In this document: in pieces, positions 45,526 to 54,691 of the stretch
How positions within the stretch are numbered: position 1 is the first letter of the stretch
How the letters are laid out: each line of letters begins with the position of its first letter
From: Megasphaera sp.
GTDB taxonomy: Bacteria > Bacillota > Negativicutes > Veillonellales > Megasphaeraceae
DNA length: 64,000 nt
Reading direction: 5' to 3'
Assembly (NCBI GenBank): GCA_022486585.1
Contig: JAKVKI010000005.1
Span: 1 to 64,000, forward strand
Translations under genes and position numbers: made by a program
Notes under the pieces: generated by a model
Told to the model about the DNA's origin: nothing
Seen by the model: only the letters and a program-made list of their open reading frames with translations
Database searches by the model: none

Positions 45526-46776
45526 TTACATCGACCGGGTCAGTTCAAATACAGAAACTTCCCGGGAACACCCTATACGAAAAGGCAGCCAGTGCCCTGT
45601 CCCTCTATTGACGTAACCGTAACAGCCCGGTCTGCCATACAATCCTCGTAAATATTTAAAGCCTATGGCCTGAACCAATGGTCCAATAGGCGCAACTTGT
45701 GCCCCATGGGTATGACCACACAAAGTCAACGGTATACCTCGTTCAAAAGCTTCATCAATAAAATCGGGGTGATGCGCCAGCATGACTACAAAGGCATCTG
45801 CCGGAATATCCGCTAGTGCCGTCTTTACATAGTCCTCCCGTTCCATCGTAAACGCAGCTTCACCTTTAGCAAAACTATAATCAGCCCCGGCAATATAAAA
45901 GGGCCTGTCATCGGTACCCTGCCGTCCTGTCAGCCCTTCTCCACGGCCAGGGCTGGCCATGATATGGCTATTTCGCAAGATCCGTACAGGCGTATGCGCT
46001 AACATAGCCGTTATGGCACTAAAGCTGCGATAATACTCATGATTCCCATAACAAAAGTCAATACCGTCTGGGAATCGAGCAGCATTCTTCACCAAAACGT
46101 CCTGAAAATCCGGCAACAGGGACAATTCATCAATAAGGTCCCCTGTCAGCTCCAAGCGATGGACACCTTGGTCAGCTAAGGCATCCATCGCTTCTTGAAG
46201 ACGCTGGGGACTAAAAAATAATCCCATATGGACATCGGAAATCTGACCAATTTTATACCCTTCCAAATAATCGGGCAACGAAGGGAACCGTAATCGATGT
46301 ACCGTCGTCGCCAGATCTCGTTCACCTAAAAAGGTACCGGCCATCCCCGTACCGAAGGTCAGGACTGGAATCACTGCAACAGCACGTTTACAAAACGTTC
46401 TCCGTGACATGACAACTTCTCCCGCTTCCTTCGTTTCGTTTTTCCTTCGCTGACGGAATTTCCCAGCCAGCTGATATACTCCATAACCGACAAGGAGCAC
46501 CAACAGAATCGGCAGGACCAAGAAAAACATAAACAGCCACCCTAACGAAGCCATAGAACTATACAGCCAAAACCGTGCTGCCGCGGTGTTCATGAAGTCG
46601 GGGAACACCTGTCCATAATACGCTAAACAAGCAACGGCTCCCAACGTACCGGCCATGCCGGCTGCAAAGATGATCCGTTTATGCCGGGACCGACTTAAAA
46701 AACTCCACAATACGATTGTCAGCGCCGCAATAATCGACATGATGATCATGAAATTGATAAAAAAGGGACCCTTCAT
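45526..46776 (-). CDS. Membrane metallophosphoesterase (YkuE/YaeI-like) with an internal Tat-type start
   Basis: 416 aa. Three N-terminal membrane helices (about residues 5-25, 38-55, 68-100) precede a cytoplasmic basic stretch, then MSRRTFCKRAVAVIPVLTFG, a twin-arginine-like signal (from residue 123), then a calcineurin-like domain: ISDVHMG, LTGDLID, GNHEYY, HHPD, CGHTHG. The ATG at 46776 follows the mutY stop without a gap. The internal ATG at 46410 has GGGAGA seven bases upstream and could give a 294-residue Tat-exported form. Related enzymes act on phospholipid-like substrates; the substrate here is unknown. Confidence 0.88.
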   Translation of the reverse strand: MKGPFFINFMIIMSIIAALTIVLWSFLSRSRHKRIIFAAGMAGTLGAVACLAYYGQVFPDFMNTAAARFWLYSSMASLGWLFMFFLVLPILLVLLVGYGVYQLAGKFRQRRKNETKEAGEVVMSRRTFCKRAVAVIPVLTFGTGMAGTFLGERDLATTVHRLRFPSLPDYLEGYKIGQISDVHMGLFFSPQRLQEAMDALADQGVHRLELTGDLIDELSLLPDFQDVLVKNAARFPDGIDFCYGNHEYYRSFSAITAMLAHTPVRILRNSHIMASPGRGEGLTGRQGTDDRPFYIAGADYSFAKGEAAFTMEREDYVKTALADIPADAFVVMLAHHPDFIDEAFERGIPLTLCGHTHGAQVAPIGPLVQAIGFKYLRGLYGRPGCYGYVNRGTGHWLPFRIGCSREVSVFELTRSM

Positions 46777-47832
46777 TTATAGTAAAGCAGTGATTTTCCC
46801 ATGGGGTCCAGCCCAGGGGACCGTCGTATATTCATCCCGACGAAGCCACTGCCATTCCTCCTTCGTTGTAAGTGTACCAGCAGTGACTGTGCCTTCATAA
46901 ACAGCCATGTGCCATATTTTATGAGAAAAAACATGTTTTAATGTTCCCTTTAGGGACGTATCGACAGTAATCGTCAAGCCTTGCTGCTGTACTAAATCCT
47001 GCACAGTCGCAAGACCTGCTTCACCTGTACCAATAGCATTGGGGAATTCCCACATAGACGCTAACAATCCTTTTGACGGACGGCGATGCACCAGCCAGTA
47101 AGGACCTTTCGATACGACAACGACGACAATATCCTCTGCAGGGACATGCTTCTTTGTCAATCGCAACGGCAGTTCCTGTTCCCGTCCGGCCGCTCTGGCC
47201 TGGCAAATATGGGCTAACGGGCAATCGCCGCATTTCGGGCTTTTAGGAATACAAACCATGGCACCAAAGTCCATGAGGGCTTCATTAAAAGCGCCTGCTT
47301 GTTCTGCTGGGATTTGTGCCTCTGCAAGAGCCGTGATTTCCTTTTTCACCGTAGTCGATAACACATTTCCCTCAATCGTGTACAAGCGTGAAAATACACG
47401 CAGGACATTGCCATCGACGGCAACAACAGGCCGCCCATAAGCAATGCTCAAAATAGCACCGGCCGTATATTCACCGATACCTTTTAGCTTCAATATATCT
47501 TTTTTCTGCTCAGGTACATGGCCGCCATACGTAGATTGGACTTCGCATACAGCATCGTGAAGATTGCGAGCTCGGGAATAATATCCCAAGCCCTGCCACT
47601 GGCGCAGTACTTCATCCTGCGAAGCCGCTGCCAGCGCCGCCATCGTAGGGAACCGTTCCATCCAACTGTCATAATACGGCCGTACAGCTTCGACTTTCGT
47701 CTGTTGCAACATGATTTCCGATACCCAAACTTTATAGGGATCTCGCGGCGCGTCGCTGCGCCACGGAAGATCGCGACGATGTGCCGCGAACCAGTGCAAC
47801 AATATAGGTGCCCATTGTATGTTTTGTGTCAT
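46777..47832 (-). CDS. mutY: A/G-specific adenine glycosylase
   Basis: Removes adenine opposite 8-oxoguanine. 351 aa. Catalytic Glu39 in WVSEIMLQQTKVEAV; helix-hairpin-helix LKGIGEYTAGAILSIAYG with the aspartate in VAVDGNVLRV; [4Fe-4S] cysteines in CIPKSPKCGDCPLAHIC; C-terminal NUDIX-like domain. AAGGA precedes the ATG. Coupled to the phosphoesterase gene. Confidence 0.96.
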   Translation of the reverse strand: MTQNIQWAPILLHWFAAHRRDLPWRSDAPRDPYKVWVSEIMLQQTKVEAVRPYYDSWMERFPTMAALAAASQDEVLRQWQGLGYYSRARNLHDAVCEVQSTYGGHVPEQKKDILKLKGIGEYTAGAILSIAYGRPVVAVDGNVLRVFSRLYTIEGNVLSTTVKKEITALAEAQIPAEQAGAFNEALMDFGAMVCIPKSPKCGDCPLAHICQARAAGREQELPLRLTKKHVPAEDIVVVVVSKGPYWLVHRRPSKGLLASMWEFPNAIGTGEAGLATVQDLVQQQGLTITVDTSLKGTLKHVFSHKIWHMAVYEGTVTAGTLTTKEEWQWLRRDEYTTVPWAGPHGKITALL

Positions 47833-47969
47833 ATATATTATCCTTCTCTTCTACTGCTTGATGATACTATTATAATGATTACCTGTGTCGTGTCAAATAT
47901 ATATCTTGCGTAGTAAAACATGACTTCCTATGCTACAATATAGACAGACAGTGTAAAGGAGTCGTGAAA

Positions 47970-48761
47970 ATGGAACAAAATCCACTACAACATATACTCG
48001 AATATAATCTCGATTTAGGCAAGACCAAACCTGATACGGTCCATCGCGATGAGACATACTGCCCCTTCTGTGATGTTGCCCATTTGAAACACATTTTAGA
48101 AAAACGAGGCCGCATGATCTGGCTGGAAAATGCCTATCCCGTTCTGAAAGACTCATGGCAGACCCTGATCATTGAAACGAACGATTGTAACGGCGAATTC
48201 TCTGACTATGATCCGGAATATGCAACGAAACTCATTCAATTCGGCTTAGAGAAATGGCAGCAAGTAAAAGATATGGGGAAATTCAAGTCTGTTGTCTTTT
48301 ACCGCAATCACGGCTATATGTCTGGTGGCACGATCCATCATCCCCATTCGCAAATCGTTGGTTTCAAAACATATGATTATCATGATGATATCCATCCGTA
48401 CCATCTCCTAGGTACTCCTATTCTAACGGAAGCTGGTATTGAAATCAACCTGTCCGTTCGCCCTATTATCGGCTTCTATGAAGTCAATTTAATTTTAAGC
48501 GACAAAACCAAACTGGACCGCTTCGTGCGATATATGCAGGTAACGTCAACATATTTCCGTCATAGTTTTGTCAGTTTCAATGACAGCTATAATATCTTTT
48601 TCTATGATTTCCCTAACGATGACAAACTATACGTAAAAATCGTACCGCGTTTCCTGACAAACCCGTTGTATGTCGGCTATATGATCGCACAAATAGCCAA
48701 TGGCGGCCATTCACAACGTTTCATTGACGCACTGAAAAAAGATTTACAAAAAACAAAATAA
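47970..48761 (+). CDS. DUF4931 / HIT-like protein related to galactose-1-phosphate uridylyltransferase
   Basis: About 263 aa from the ATG at 47970 (AAGGAG eight bases upstream; a GTG two codons before it is too close). A CPFC pair near residue 34 may bind zinc, and GGTIHHPHSQIVGF carries the HxHxQ-like HIT active site seen in GalT. The family is annotated DUF4931; the nucleotide substrate is unknown. First of three plus-strand genes. Confidence 0.85.
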   Translation: MEQNPLQHILEYNLDLGKTKPDTVHRDETYCPFCDVAHLKHILEKRGRMIWLENAYPVLKDSWQTLIIETNDCNGEFSDYDPEYATKLIQFGLEKWQQVKDMGKFKSVVFYRNHGYMSGGTIHHPHSQIVGFKTYDYHDDIHPYHLLGTPILTEAGIEINLSVRPIIGFYEVNLILSDKTKLDRFVRYMQVTSTYFRHSFVSFNDSYNIFFYDFPNDDKLYVKIVPRFLTNPLYVGYMIAQIANGGHSQRFIDALKKDLQKTK

Positions 48762-48775
48762 GAAAGGAAAGATAT

Positions 48776-49513
48776 ATGCGATTATTTGCTATTGGAGATT
48801 TACATTTATCTGGCAATCCGCCGAAAAAACCAATGGATGTATTCAGCCCACGATGGAAAAATCACTGGGCCCGCATCCGTGAAGATTGGCAAGCCCGGGT
48901 CAGCGATGAAGATACAGTCCTTATTGCCGGTGACACGTCATGGGCCATGCATTTAAAAGAAGCGCAGGAGGACCTGGATGGCATCCGTTCCTTACCTGGA
49001 CAAAAGATTCTCATTCGTGGCAACCATGATTATTGGTGGGAAAGCGCTGGGAAATTAAACCGCCTTGATGCACAGCATCATATGAAATACCTCTATGGTT
49101 CAACTGCCTTACTCGACAACGGCCGTATTTGCATCTGTGGTACCCATGGCTGGATCTGCCCCGGTGATATCCACTACCAGGAAAGCAAAGATGCCAAGCC
49201 CTACCGCCGTGAACTGTTACGCGTAGAACGGACGTTGCAGGAAGCTGCTGAACTAAAATGCGAGCATACGATCCTCCTGCTTCATTATCCGCCTGTATGT
49301 GACTTGACCAAGCCAAGCGGCTTTACGGATTTATTGGAGAAATACCGCGTGCCCCTTTGCATCTTTGGTCATCTGCACGGCATGGAACCAAACACGATGT
49401 TTCCCAATATATACAATGGTACACAGCTACAGCTCGTATCCGCAGATTACAGGGAATGCAAGCTCCTGGAGATCACGTTCAATGAGGAGGAACAGCATGA
49501 GCCAAATCGCTAA
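48776..49513 (+). CDS. Calcineurin-like metallophosphoesterase
   Basis: 245 aa soluble phosphoesterase. Metal-binding motifs in order: GDLHLSG, GDTSWAMH, RGNHDYWW, LLHYPPV and FGHLHG. Substrate unknown. AAAGGA precedes the ATG, 14 bases after the DUF4931 stop. Not closely similar to the membrane phosphoesterase at 45526. Confidence 0.9.
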   Translation: MRLFAIGDLHLSGNPPKKPMDVFSPRWKNHWARIREDWQARVSDEDTVLIAGDTSWAMHLKEAQEDLDGIRSLPGQKILIRGNHDYWWESAGKLNRLDAQHHMKYLYGSTALLDNGRICICGTHGWICPGDIHYQESKDAKPYRRELLRVERTLQEAAELKCEHTILLLHYPPVCDLTKPSGFTDLLEKYRVPLCIFGHLHGMEPNTMFPNIYNGTQLQLVSADYRECKLLEITFNEEEQHEPNR

Positions 49514-49727
49514 AAAACATTTACTAGCCGGCATCATCTTTGGTGATACTGAAACGGGAGAATATATCTATCTTCCCGGTGGTGAAGTCGGTACAGACCA
49601 GCCCCTATGTATTTTTGAACACGATGGAACAAAAGAAGATGTGACACTTGAAGATGCCGGTGCGCTCATCGACCACCTGACACTAAAAAAATGCAGCCAC
49701 CCGTCTTTAGGCAGCCGCTCCTTCTAA
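49497..49727 (+). CDS. Small conserved-looking protein of unknown function
   Basis: 76 aa. The ATG at 49497 has GAGGAGG six bases upstream, and the gene overlaps the end of the phosphoesterase gene by 17 bases. The longer frame upstream is a shadow of that gene. Sequence is acidic, with one glycine-rich turn (LPGGEVGTDQ) and no membrane segment; no family recognised. The terminator follows at once. Confidence 0.7.
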   Translation: MSQIAKKHLLAGIIFGDTETGEYIYLPGGEVGTDQPLCIFEHDGTKEDVTLEDAGALIDHLTLKKCSHPSLGSRSF

Positions 49728-49732
49728 CAGAC

Positions 49733-49766
49733 AGCCCCTTCTCATCATGAGAAGGGGCTGTTTTAC
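49733..49766 (+). terminator. Terminator of the three-gene plus-strand operon
   Basis: ACAGCCCCTTCTCAT (49733-49747) and ATGAGAAGGGGCTGT (49749-49763) then TTTT. The apex is folded tightly, so the working loop is wider than the single base shown. Confidence 0.9.
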
Positions 49767-49785
49767 GACTCGATACAAATCATAT

Positions 49786-51330
49786 TTATGGCTTTGGTTT
49801 AGCAATCGTAACCCAAAAGGTCACACCATCTGGGTTATTATACACACCACACGTTTGATGGTGAAGCTTGACTAACGCCGCTACGATGCCCAAGCCAAGA
49901 CCATGACCACCGAAAATCCGCTGATTACGAGCCCGGGACATATCTATTTTGTAGAAAGGCTCCCAAATACGTTTCTGAAATTCCGGCGCAATTTGTACGC
50001 CTTGGTTGTATATACAGATTTTATACGCGTCTCCCATATCCTCAGCTCGTACGACAATGCGCTTCCCGGCATCCGTATAGTCGATGGCATTACTAAGGAA
50101 ATTGCTGAGAATCGTATCATACCGTTCGGGATCGCCGTACACCGTCATTTCATCAGGCAATTCCCAGCGCATATCAATATGCTGGGTTCCAATGACATTG
50201 GCAAATCGTTCTTTGGCTTCGTCAGCAAGCGCACAAAAATCAAAAGCGGTCTGCGCAATGCGGAAGGATCCTGTTTCCAGTCGTGACAAATTGAGTAAGT
50301 CTTTGACTAATTTATCCATTTTTTCCGTTTCACTATTGATGATACGGCAATACTGGTGGCGCCGCTCTTCATCAGCCTTCAGACTGTCCAGTCCTTCTGC
50401 ATATCCCTGAATAAGGGCCAGCGGTGTCTTGAGTTCATGCGACACAGCAGAAATAAAGGACTTACGCATGTGCTCTACCTCTTTAGCCTTATCCAGCTGC
50501 TCTTTTAGCTGCGCGTTAGACTTCTGCAAATCCGCTAACGCTGTACTCAGCTGATCAGACAAGGTGTTCAAACTATTGCCGAGCTGACCGATTTCATCAT
50601 CCCAGGGATGGTTCCAGCGTTTGGAGAAATCAAGACGTGTCATTGCAGCAGATTGTTTCCGTAATTCCAACATAGGCTTTGTGATTTTCCGAGAAAAATA
50701 GAGTGCTCCCAGCAACGCAAACACAATCCAAATGGCGCCTACTGTGAAAATAAATTTCTGGAAAATATCAACGCTTTCCTTCATCGGTGCCATCGGCCGC
50801 ATAATGAGTAAATACGTATGCTCGGCAATACGGTTGATCAAATAGAAGTACTGGAAATTAGGATCAGGTTTATAATATCGCACCTGTCCGATTTCCGATT
50901 CATCAGGCTGGCCGCCTTGGATGAGGTCTATCATTTCCCGGATATGTTTGGGCGGCCTCATCTGTTCTGGTGGCGACTGTTGCTCTTTTTCTTTACCTAC
51001 GGCAACGACGACATCACCTTCATGTACTTCGGGTCTGCCAATATTGACACGACCACCAGGACGAGAAGAATATACGAGCTGACTATTGTCCACGATGAGG
51101 ACATCCGCTCCCAGATTGCGGCTGATTTGGTCCATTTGGTCTTCGCCGTCCAGCCCTTCTTCCTGATAAATCCGTGTAATAACCTGACTGGACTCAATCA
51201 TGCTGGACTTCTTTACTTCATAAAAATATTTAGTAAATCCCAGACCTACCGCTGCCATGAGCGCCACTATGAAGATGAGCATGAACCCCGCTGCATAGAT
51301 GCTGACTTTCGTACGGATGGACTTACTCAT
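49786..51330 (-). CDS. Sensor histidine kinase (OmpR-type partner)
   Basis: 514 aa membrane kinase. TM1 about residues 10-33; an extracytoplasmic sensor of about 150 residues; TM2 about residues 190-212; HAMP; coiled coil; HisKA with the phospho-histidine near residue 298 in SAVSHELKTPLALIQGYAEGL; HATPase with the N box (LSNFLSNAIDYTDAG) and GHGLGLGIV. The start overlaps the response regulator stop (ATGA). Signal unknown. Confidence 0.94.
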   Translation of the reverse strand: MSKSIRTKVSIYAAGFMLIFIVALMAAVGLGFTKYFYEVKKSSMIESSQVITRIYQEEGLDGEDQMDQISRNLGADVLIVDNSQLVYSSRPGGRVNIGRPEVHEGDVVVAVGKEKEQQSPPEQMRPPKHIREMIDLIQGGQPDESEIGQVRYYKPDPNFQYFYLINRIAEHTYLLIMRPMAPMKESVDIFQKFIFTVGAIWIVFALLGALYFSRKITKPMLELRKQSAAMTRLDFSKRWNHPWDDEIGQLGNSLNTLSDQLSTALADLQKSNAQLKEQLDKAKEVEHMRKSFISAVSHELKTPLALIQGYAEGLDSLKADEERRHQYCRIINSETEKMDKLVKDLLNLSRLETGSFRIAQTAFDFCALADEAKERFANVIGTQHIDMRWELPDEMTVYGDPERYDTILSNFLSNAIDYTDAGKRIVVRAEDMGDAYKICIYNQGVQIAPEFQKRIWEPFYKIDMSRARNQRIFGGHGLGLGIVAALVKLHHQTCGVYNNPDGVTFWVTIAKPKP

Positions 51331-51998
51331 TTGGCATCATAACGGTACCCATAACCACGAACGGTCTGGATAACGCTGCCTTTGTCGCCGAGCTTGATAC
51401 GCAGGCGGTTAATATGCGTATCTACAGTACGCAGATCACCGTAATATTCATAGTTCCACACTTGATTCAAGATTTGCCGGCGACTCAGGGCCTTGCCAGC
51501 ATTCGTCATGAGGTAGTTCAATAATTTGTATTCCGTTGGGCTCAAATTGACATAGTTACCATCAATGACGACCTGCCGGGCATCGCGGTCAATCGAAACG
51601 CCTTCTTCTGACGTAGTTTCCCCGCCTTCTTCTTCTTTTAAAGTACGACGCAGTAAGGCTTTGATTTTGGCAACAAGGATTTTGGGACTAAATGGTTTCG
51701 TAATATATTCATCAACACCTAAATCGTAGGCAAACAGCTGATCGATTTCTTCTCCTTTTGCCGTAATCATCATGATCGGTACAGTCGATTCGCGGCGTAT
51801 TTCACGACATACAGTCCACCCATCGTAGCCGGGCATCATGACATCGAGGAGAACCAAATCAGGGTGCTGCTGCCGATAGATTTCCAGGGCTTGCTTCCCA
51901 TCAGCGGCTTCGAGGATCTCGTAGCCCTCCGGACGAAGGAAGTCGGCAACCAGTTGGCGCATCAGTTGTTCATCATCTGCAATGAGTATTTTTTCCAT
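51327..51998 (-). CDS. OmpR/PhoB-family response regulator
   Basis: About 223 aa from the ATG at 51998 (AAAGGA upstream). Receiver domain with the acidic pair DD at 8-9, phospho-acceptor Asp52 in LLDVMMPGYDG and Lys in the usual place (TKPFSPKIL); C-terminal winged helix ending in TVRGYGYRYDAK. Its first 26 bases overlap the end of folK, an unusual tie to folate genes. Confidence 0.95.
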   Translation of the reverse strand: MEKILIADDEQLMRQLVADFLRPEGYEILEAADGKQALEIYRQQHPDLVLLDVMMPGYDGWTVCREIRRESTVPIMMITAKGEEIDQLFAYDLGVDEYITKPFSPKILVAKIKALLRRTLKEEEGGETTSEEGVSIDRDARQVVIDGNYVNLSPTEYKLLNYLMTNAGKALSRRQILNQVWNYEYYGDLRTVDTHINRLRIKLGDKGSVIQTVRGYGYRYDAK

Positions 51999-52509
51999 AA
52001 TTAGATTCCTTTCCAAACCAGTCTCCCGGCTCAGCGTATTTTTGTATTGTATTTGTATCAGTTAATCTGTCCAGCCAGTGTGCAATAGAGGTACCGTTGA
52101 TCATCAAGTTTGGCGCTACATCCTGCAATGGTATGAGGACGAAGGCCCGTTGCGTCACATAAGGATGAGGCAGTTGTAATCTCTCCGTATGATACGACGG
52201 TCCTGTACTATATACTATATCCAAATCAATCGTACGAGCACCCCATTTTTCATGGCGCACACGCCCCAGTGCCTGTTCAATATGCTGGCATATGCCTAGC
52301 AATGCCGGCCCGTCTGCCTCCGTCTCTACGGCAACAATACCATTGAGGAACCGCGGCTGATCCGTTTTACCCCATGGCGGTGTCTCATAAAGGGGAGATA
52401 CATTTTTTACGACCAGCTGCGGTTCTCGTTGAAGCAGGGCTGCCGCCTTCGTCAAAGAAGCCTCCCTATCCCCCAGATTAGCACCCAGGCTGAGGTAATA
52501 GGTTATCAT
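51973..52509 (-). CDS. folK: 2-amino-4-hydroxy-6-hydroxymethyldihydropteridine pyrophosphokinase
   Basis: Second folate step after FolB. 178 aa. Family segments: YLSLGANLGDREASLTKAAALL, SPLYETPPWGKTDQPRFLNGIV, WGARTIDLDIVYS, LPHPYVTQRAFVLIPLQDVAP. AAAGGAG precedes the ATG inside the end of folB (32-base overlap). Confidence 0.96.
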   Translation of the reverse strand: MITYYLSLGANLGDREASLTKAAALLQREPQLVVKNVSPLYETPPWGKTDQPRFLNGIVAVETEADGPALLGICQHIEQALGRVRHEKWGARTIDLDIVYSTGPSYHTERLQLPHPYVTQRAFVLIPLQDVAPNLMINGTSIAHWLDRLTDTNTIQKYAEPGDWFGKESNYGKNTHCR

Positions 52510-52864
52510 ACCGGCTCCTTTCTACAGTAACGCTGACATCATCGAAAAGACCGCCTACAGGGGCCTGCGGTTTATGTACAGTAATATCGACGGCATCGAC
52601 GGCAAACTGTGATAAAATAGTATGAGCCGTCATTTCAGCTACAGCTTCAATGAGCTTATACGTATGGTTTTCTACGATGTCTTTAATAACATCATATACC
52701 TTACTATAATCGATGGTCCCAGCCAGGTCATCACTTTTCCCGGCATAGTGTACGTCAACATAGAGAACGGCATCTACGTCAAACGGCTGGCCTGTCTTTG
52801 TTTCTTCTGGCAGACAACCATGGTGGCCATAGAAATGCATTCCTGTCAATGTAATCCTGTCCAT
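52478..52864 (-). CDS. folB: Dihydroneopterin aldolase
   Basis: Cleaves dihydroneopterin to hydroxymethyldihydropterin. 128 aa with GMHFYGHHGCLPEETKTGQPFDVDAVL and IDYSKVYDVI, and the late catalytic lysine region TVHKPQAPV. First gene of folB-folK-regulator-kinase. No folP or folE is nearby. Confidence 0.95.
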   Translation of the reverse strand: MDRITLTGMHFYGHHGCLPEETKTGQPFDVDAVLYVDVHYAGKSDDLAGTIDYSKVYDVIKDIVENHTYKLIEAVAEMTAHTILSQFAVDAVDITVHKPQAPVGGLFDDVSVTVERSRYDNLLPQPGC

Positions 52865-52913
52865 TCATGTCCTCCTCATATGGCATAATAAATTTCTAAC
52901 GTAACCAACAGCA

Positions 52914-53312
52914 TTACAGCACAATGTAGTACGCCGCAATGAAAATCAAACCGCCCACGATGATAAAAAATGGACTGGCATATTGCTGCCACAAACTCTG
53001 TTCATGGTATAAATAGATTTCCTGGGGATCCGCAGCATTATAACGCAAATCGACACTGTCACCGGCAACGATATTCCATTCTGCATCACCATACGCATAG
53101 CGGGCTTTACACGTCTTCCCTTGAGCTGTAAATTGTACGACCGGGTAATACATACTGCCACTTTTCATTTTCTTTTCTTCAAATCCCAATAAGGTCCCTT
53201 TGGCAGCTATCTTGCAGTGCCGGGTCAAGGCTCGCAATTTCCACCCGTGATACGTCCCTACAGCAATGAACAGGATACCCAACAATGCCGGCAAATAATA
53301 AAATATACTCAT
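52914..53312 (-). CDS. DUF3592-domain membrane protein
   Basis: 132 aa: N-terminal helix (about residues 5-24), a soluble beta domain of the DUF3592 type (YYPVVQFTAQGKTCKARYAYGDAEWNIVAGDSVDLRYNAADPQEIYL) and a C-terminal helix (about residues 113-131). Function unknown. AGGAGG precedes the ATG. Confidence 0.8.
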   Translation of the reverse strand: MSIFYYLPALLGILFIAVGTYHGWKLRALTRHCKIAAKGTLLGFEEKKMKSGSMYYPVVQFTAQGKTCKARYAYGDAEWNIVAGDSVDLRYNAADPQEIYLYHEQSLWQQYASPFFIIVGGLIFIAAYYIVL

Positions 53313-53343
53313 GAATAGATTCTCCTCCTACATGCGGAAAAAG

Positions 53344-53409
53344 CTTTTAGGCACGCCGCGACAGTTGGTCTTGAAAGATCACACTGCCTACCTAAAAGAC
53401 CATTTTTTT
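53344..53409 (+). promoter_or_regulatory. Overlapping hairpins ending in a T-run, before the acyltransferase gene
   Basis: CTTTTAGG (53344-53351) can pair with CCTAAAAG (53391-53398); TGGTCTT (53366-53372) can pair with AAGACCA (53396-53402), followed by TTTTTTT. The two share bases 53396-53398 and exclude each other. A TATAAT at 53412-53417 lies just after. It could be an attenuator or simply a terminator next to a promoter. Confidence 0.4.
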
Positions 53410-53458
53410 GATATAATAAAGAACGTACTTATTTATATTGTAACTTTCGAGGTGTCAC

Positions 53459-54565
53459 ATGTCAAAACGATTTATTAATTCTATCAATTATATGCGCGGC
53501 TTATGCATGCTTGGTGTCATTGCCATTCATGTCGGTTCTGTCGCTCTGACCAGTCCCGCACCGAATTTGGGGCTTGTCGCCGTCCTGGAAATCCTGTCCC
53601 GTTTTTCTGTACCGGCCTTTTTCTTCCTGTCGGCCTTTGGTATGTTCTATAGCCAGCCCCTGGCTGCACCGTTTGTTTATAAAGACTATCTGAAACGGCG
53701 TCTGCGAACAGTTCTCGTCCCTTACATAGCCTGGTCATTATTCTATATGGTCTACACTTCTATTTTAAGCCATAACTTCAATATTTTCCAGCCTTATACG
53801 TTCTTTAAAACAATATGGTATGGATTGGCCATGTATCACATCTATTTTTTGGTCATTTTATTATGGTTTTATTTTCTCATGCCCCTATGGCGACCGCTGT
53901 TGCGCTTCATGGATAAAAATCCCTGGCTTTGGTTCAGTATATTGTTTGTTGGCAATATGATTTTCAATTTCTATTCCAGTTATATTTGGACCGTCCAATC
54001 AGCTAATCCCCTCATTCAGGACGCCTTTAATTACCGGCTGAACTATGTCGTGCTCCATTACCTGTTCATCTTCATGTTCGGTGCCCTGACGGCAGAACAT
54101 TTCCAGGCCATAACGAACTGGTTATCTCATCACGGCATACTGATCAACGTATTCCAAGGCCTGACGACTGCATCTATGCTGGCTGGATATTACGGTATTA
54201 TGCACTATATGCAATACGATGCCTTATCAGCTGTCTTTACGATCCATCAGCTCAGTCCGATGGGGATGGCCTATACACTGTCAACAATGTTGTTCCTGCT
54301 GTACTGGTGGGAATGCCGGTCAGTACCAGCCTGCATCCATCGGCTGTTTACTATGTTGGGAAATTATTCCTACCCCATCTATTTAGTCCATCCTGTATTT
54401 CTCAGTATATGCACTGGTCTCTGTGCCCATATGCACCTGTACTTGCGGGCTTGGCATATCGTCCTCATCTATGGTATCGTCGCTGTGCTGGCTGCCGGAT
54501 ATTCAGCAGTTATCAATAAACTGCCCTTGCCTCATTGGCTGAATATCTGTCTCAAAGGAAAATAA
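53459..54565 (+). CDS. Membrane acyltransferase (acyltransferase-3 family)
   Basis: 368 aa, about ten membrane helices. N-terminal INYMRGLCMLGVIAIHVGSV has the Arg and His of acyltransferase-3 proteins (OafA/WecH), which acylate surface sugars or polymers. Substrate unknown. CGAGGTG precedes the ATG. Stands alone on the plus strand. Confidence 0.88.
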   Translation: MSKRFINSINYMRGLCMLGVIAIHVGSVALTSPAPNLGLVAVLEILSRFSVPAFFFLSAFGMFYSQPLAAPFVYKDYLKRRLRTVLVPYIAWSLFYMVYTSILSHNFNIFQPYTFFKTIWYGLAMYHIYFLVILLWFYFLMPLWRPLLRFMDKNPWLWFSILFVGNMIFNFYSSYIWTVQSANPLIQDAFNYRLNYVVLHYLFIFMFGALTAEHFQAITNWLSHHGILINVFQGLTTASMLAGYYGIMHYMQYDALSAVFTIHQLSPMGMAYTLSTMLFLLYWWECRSVPACIHRLFTMLGNYSYPIYLVHPVFLSICTGLCAHMHLYLRAWHIVLIYGIVAVLAAGYSAVINKLPLPHWLNICLKGK

Positions 54566-54639
54566 AATATCTGTTTTCCCGTACACGAATATACGCATAC
54601 GTAAAAATACCATCGGCATATCACAGCATTGCACGGTGG

Positions 54640-54680
54640 AGAATTAAAAAGAGCTGCCCTGTGTTACGCAATGGCAGCTC
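54640..54680 (-). terminator. Terminator after the small secreted-protein gene
   Basis: GAGCTGCC (54651-54658) and GGCAGCTC (54673-54680); on the minus strand a TTTTTAATTC tract follows. Confidence 0.8.
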
Positions 54681-54691
54681 CCTTATCATTC

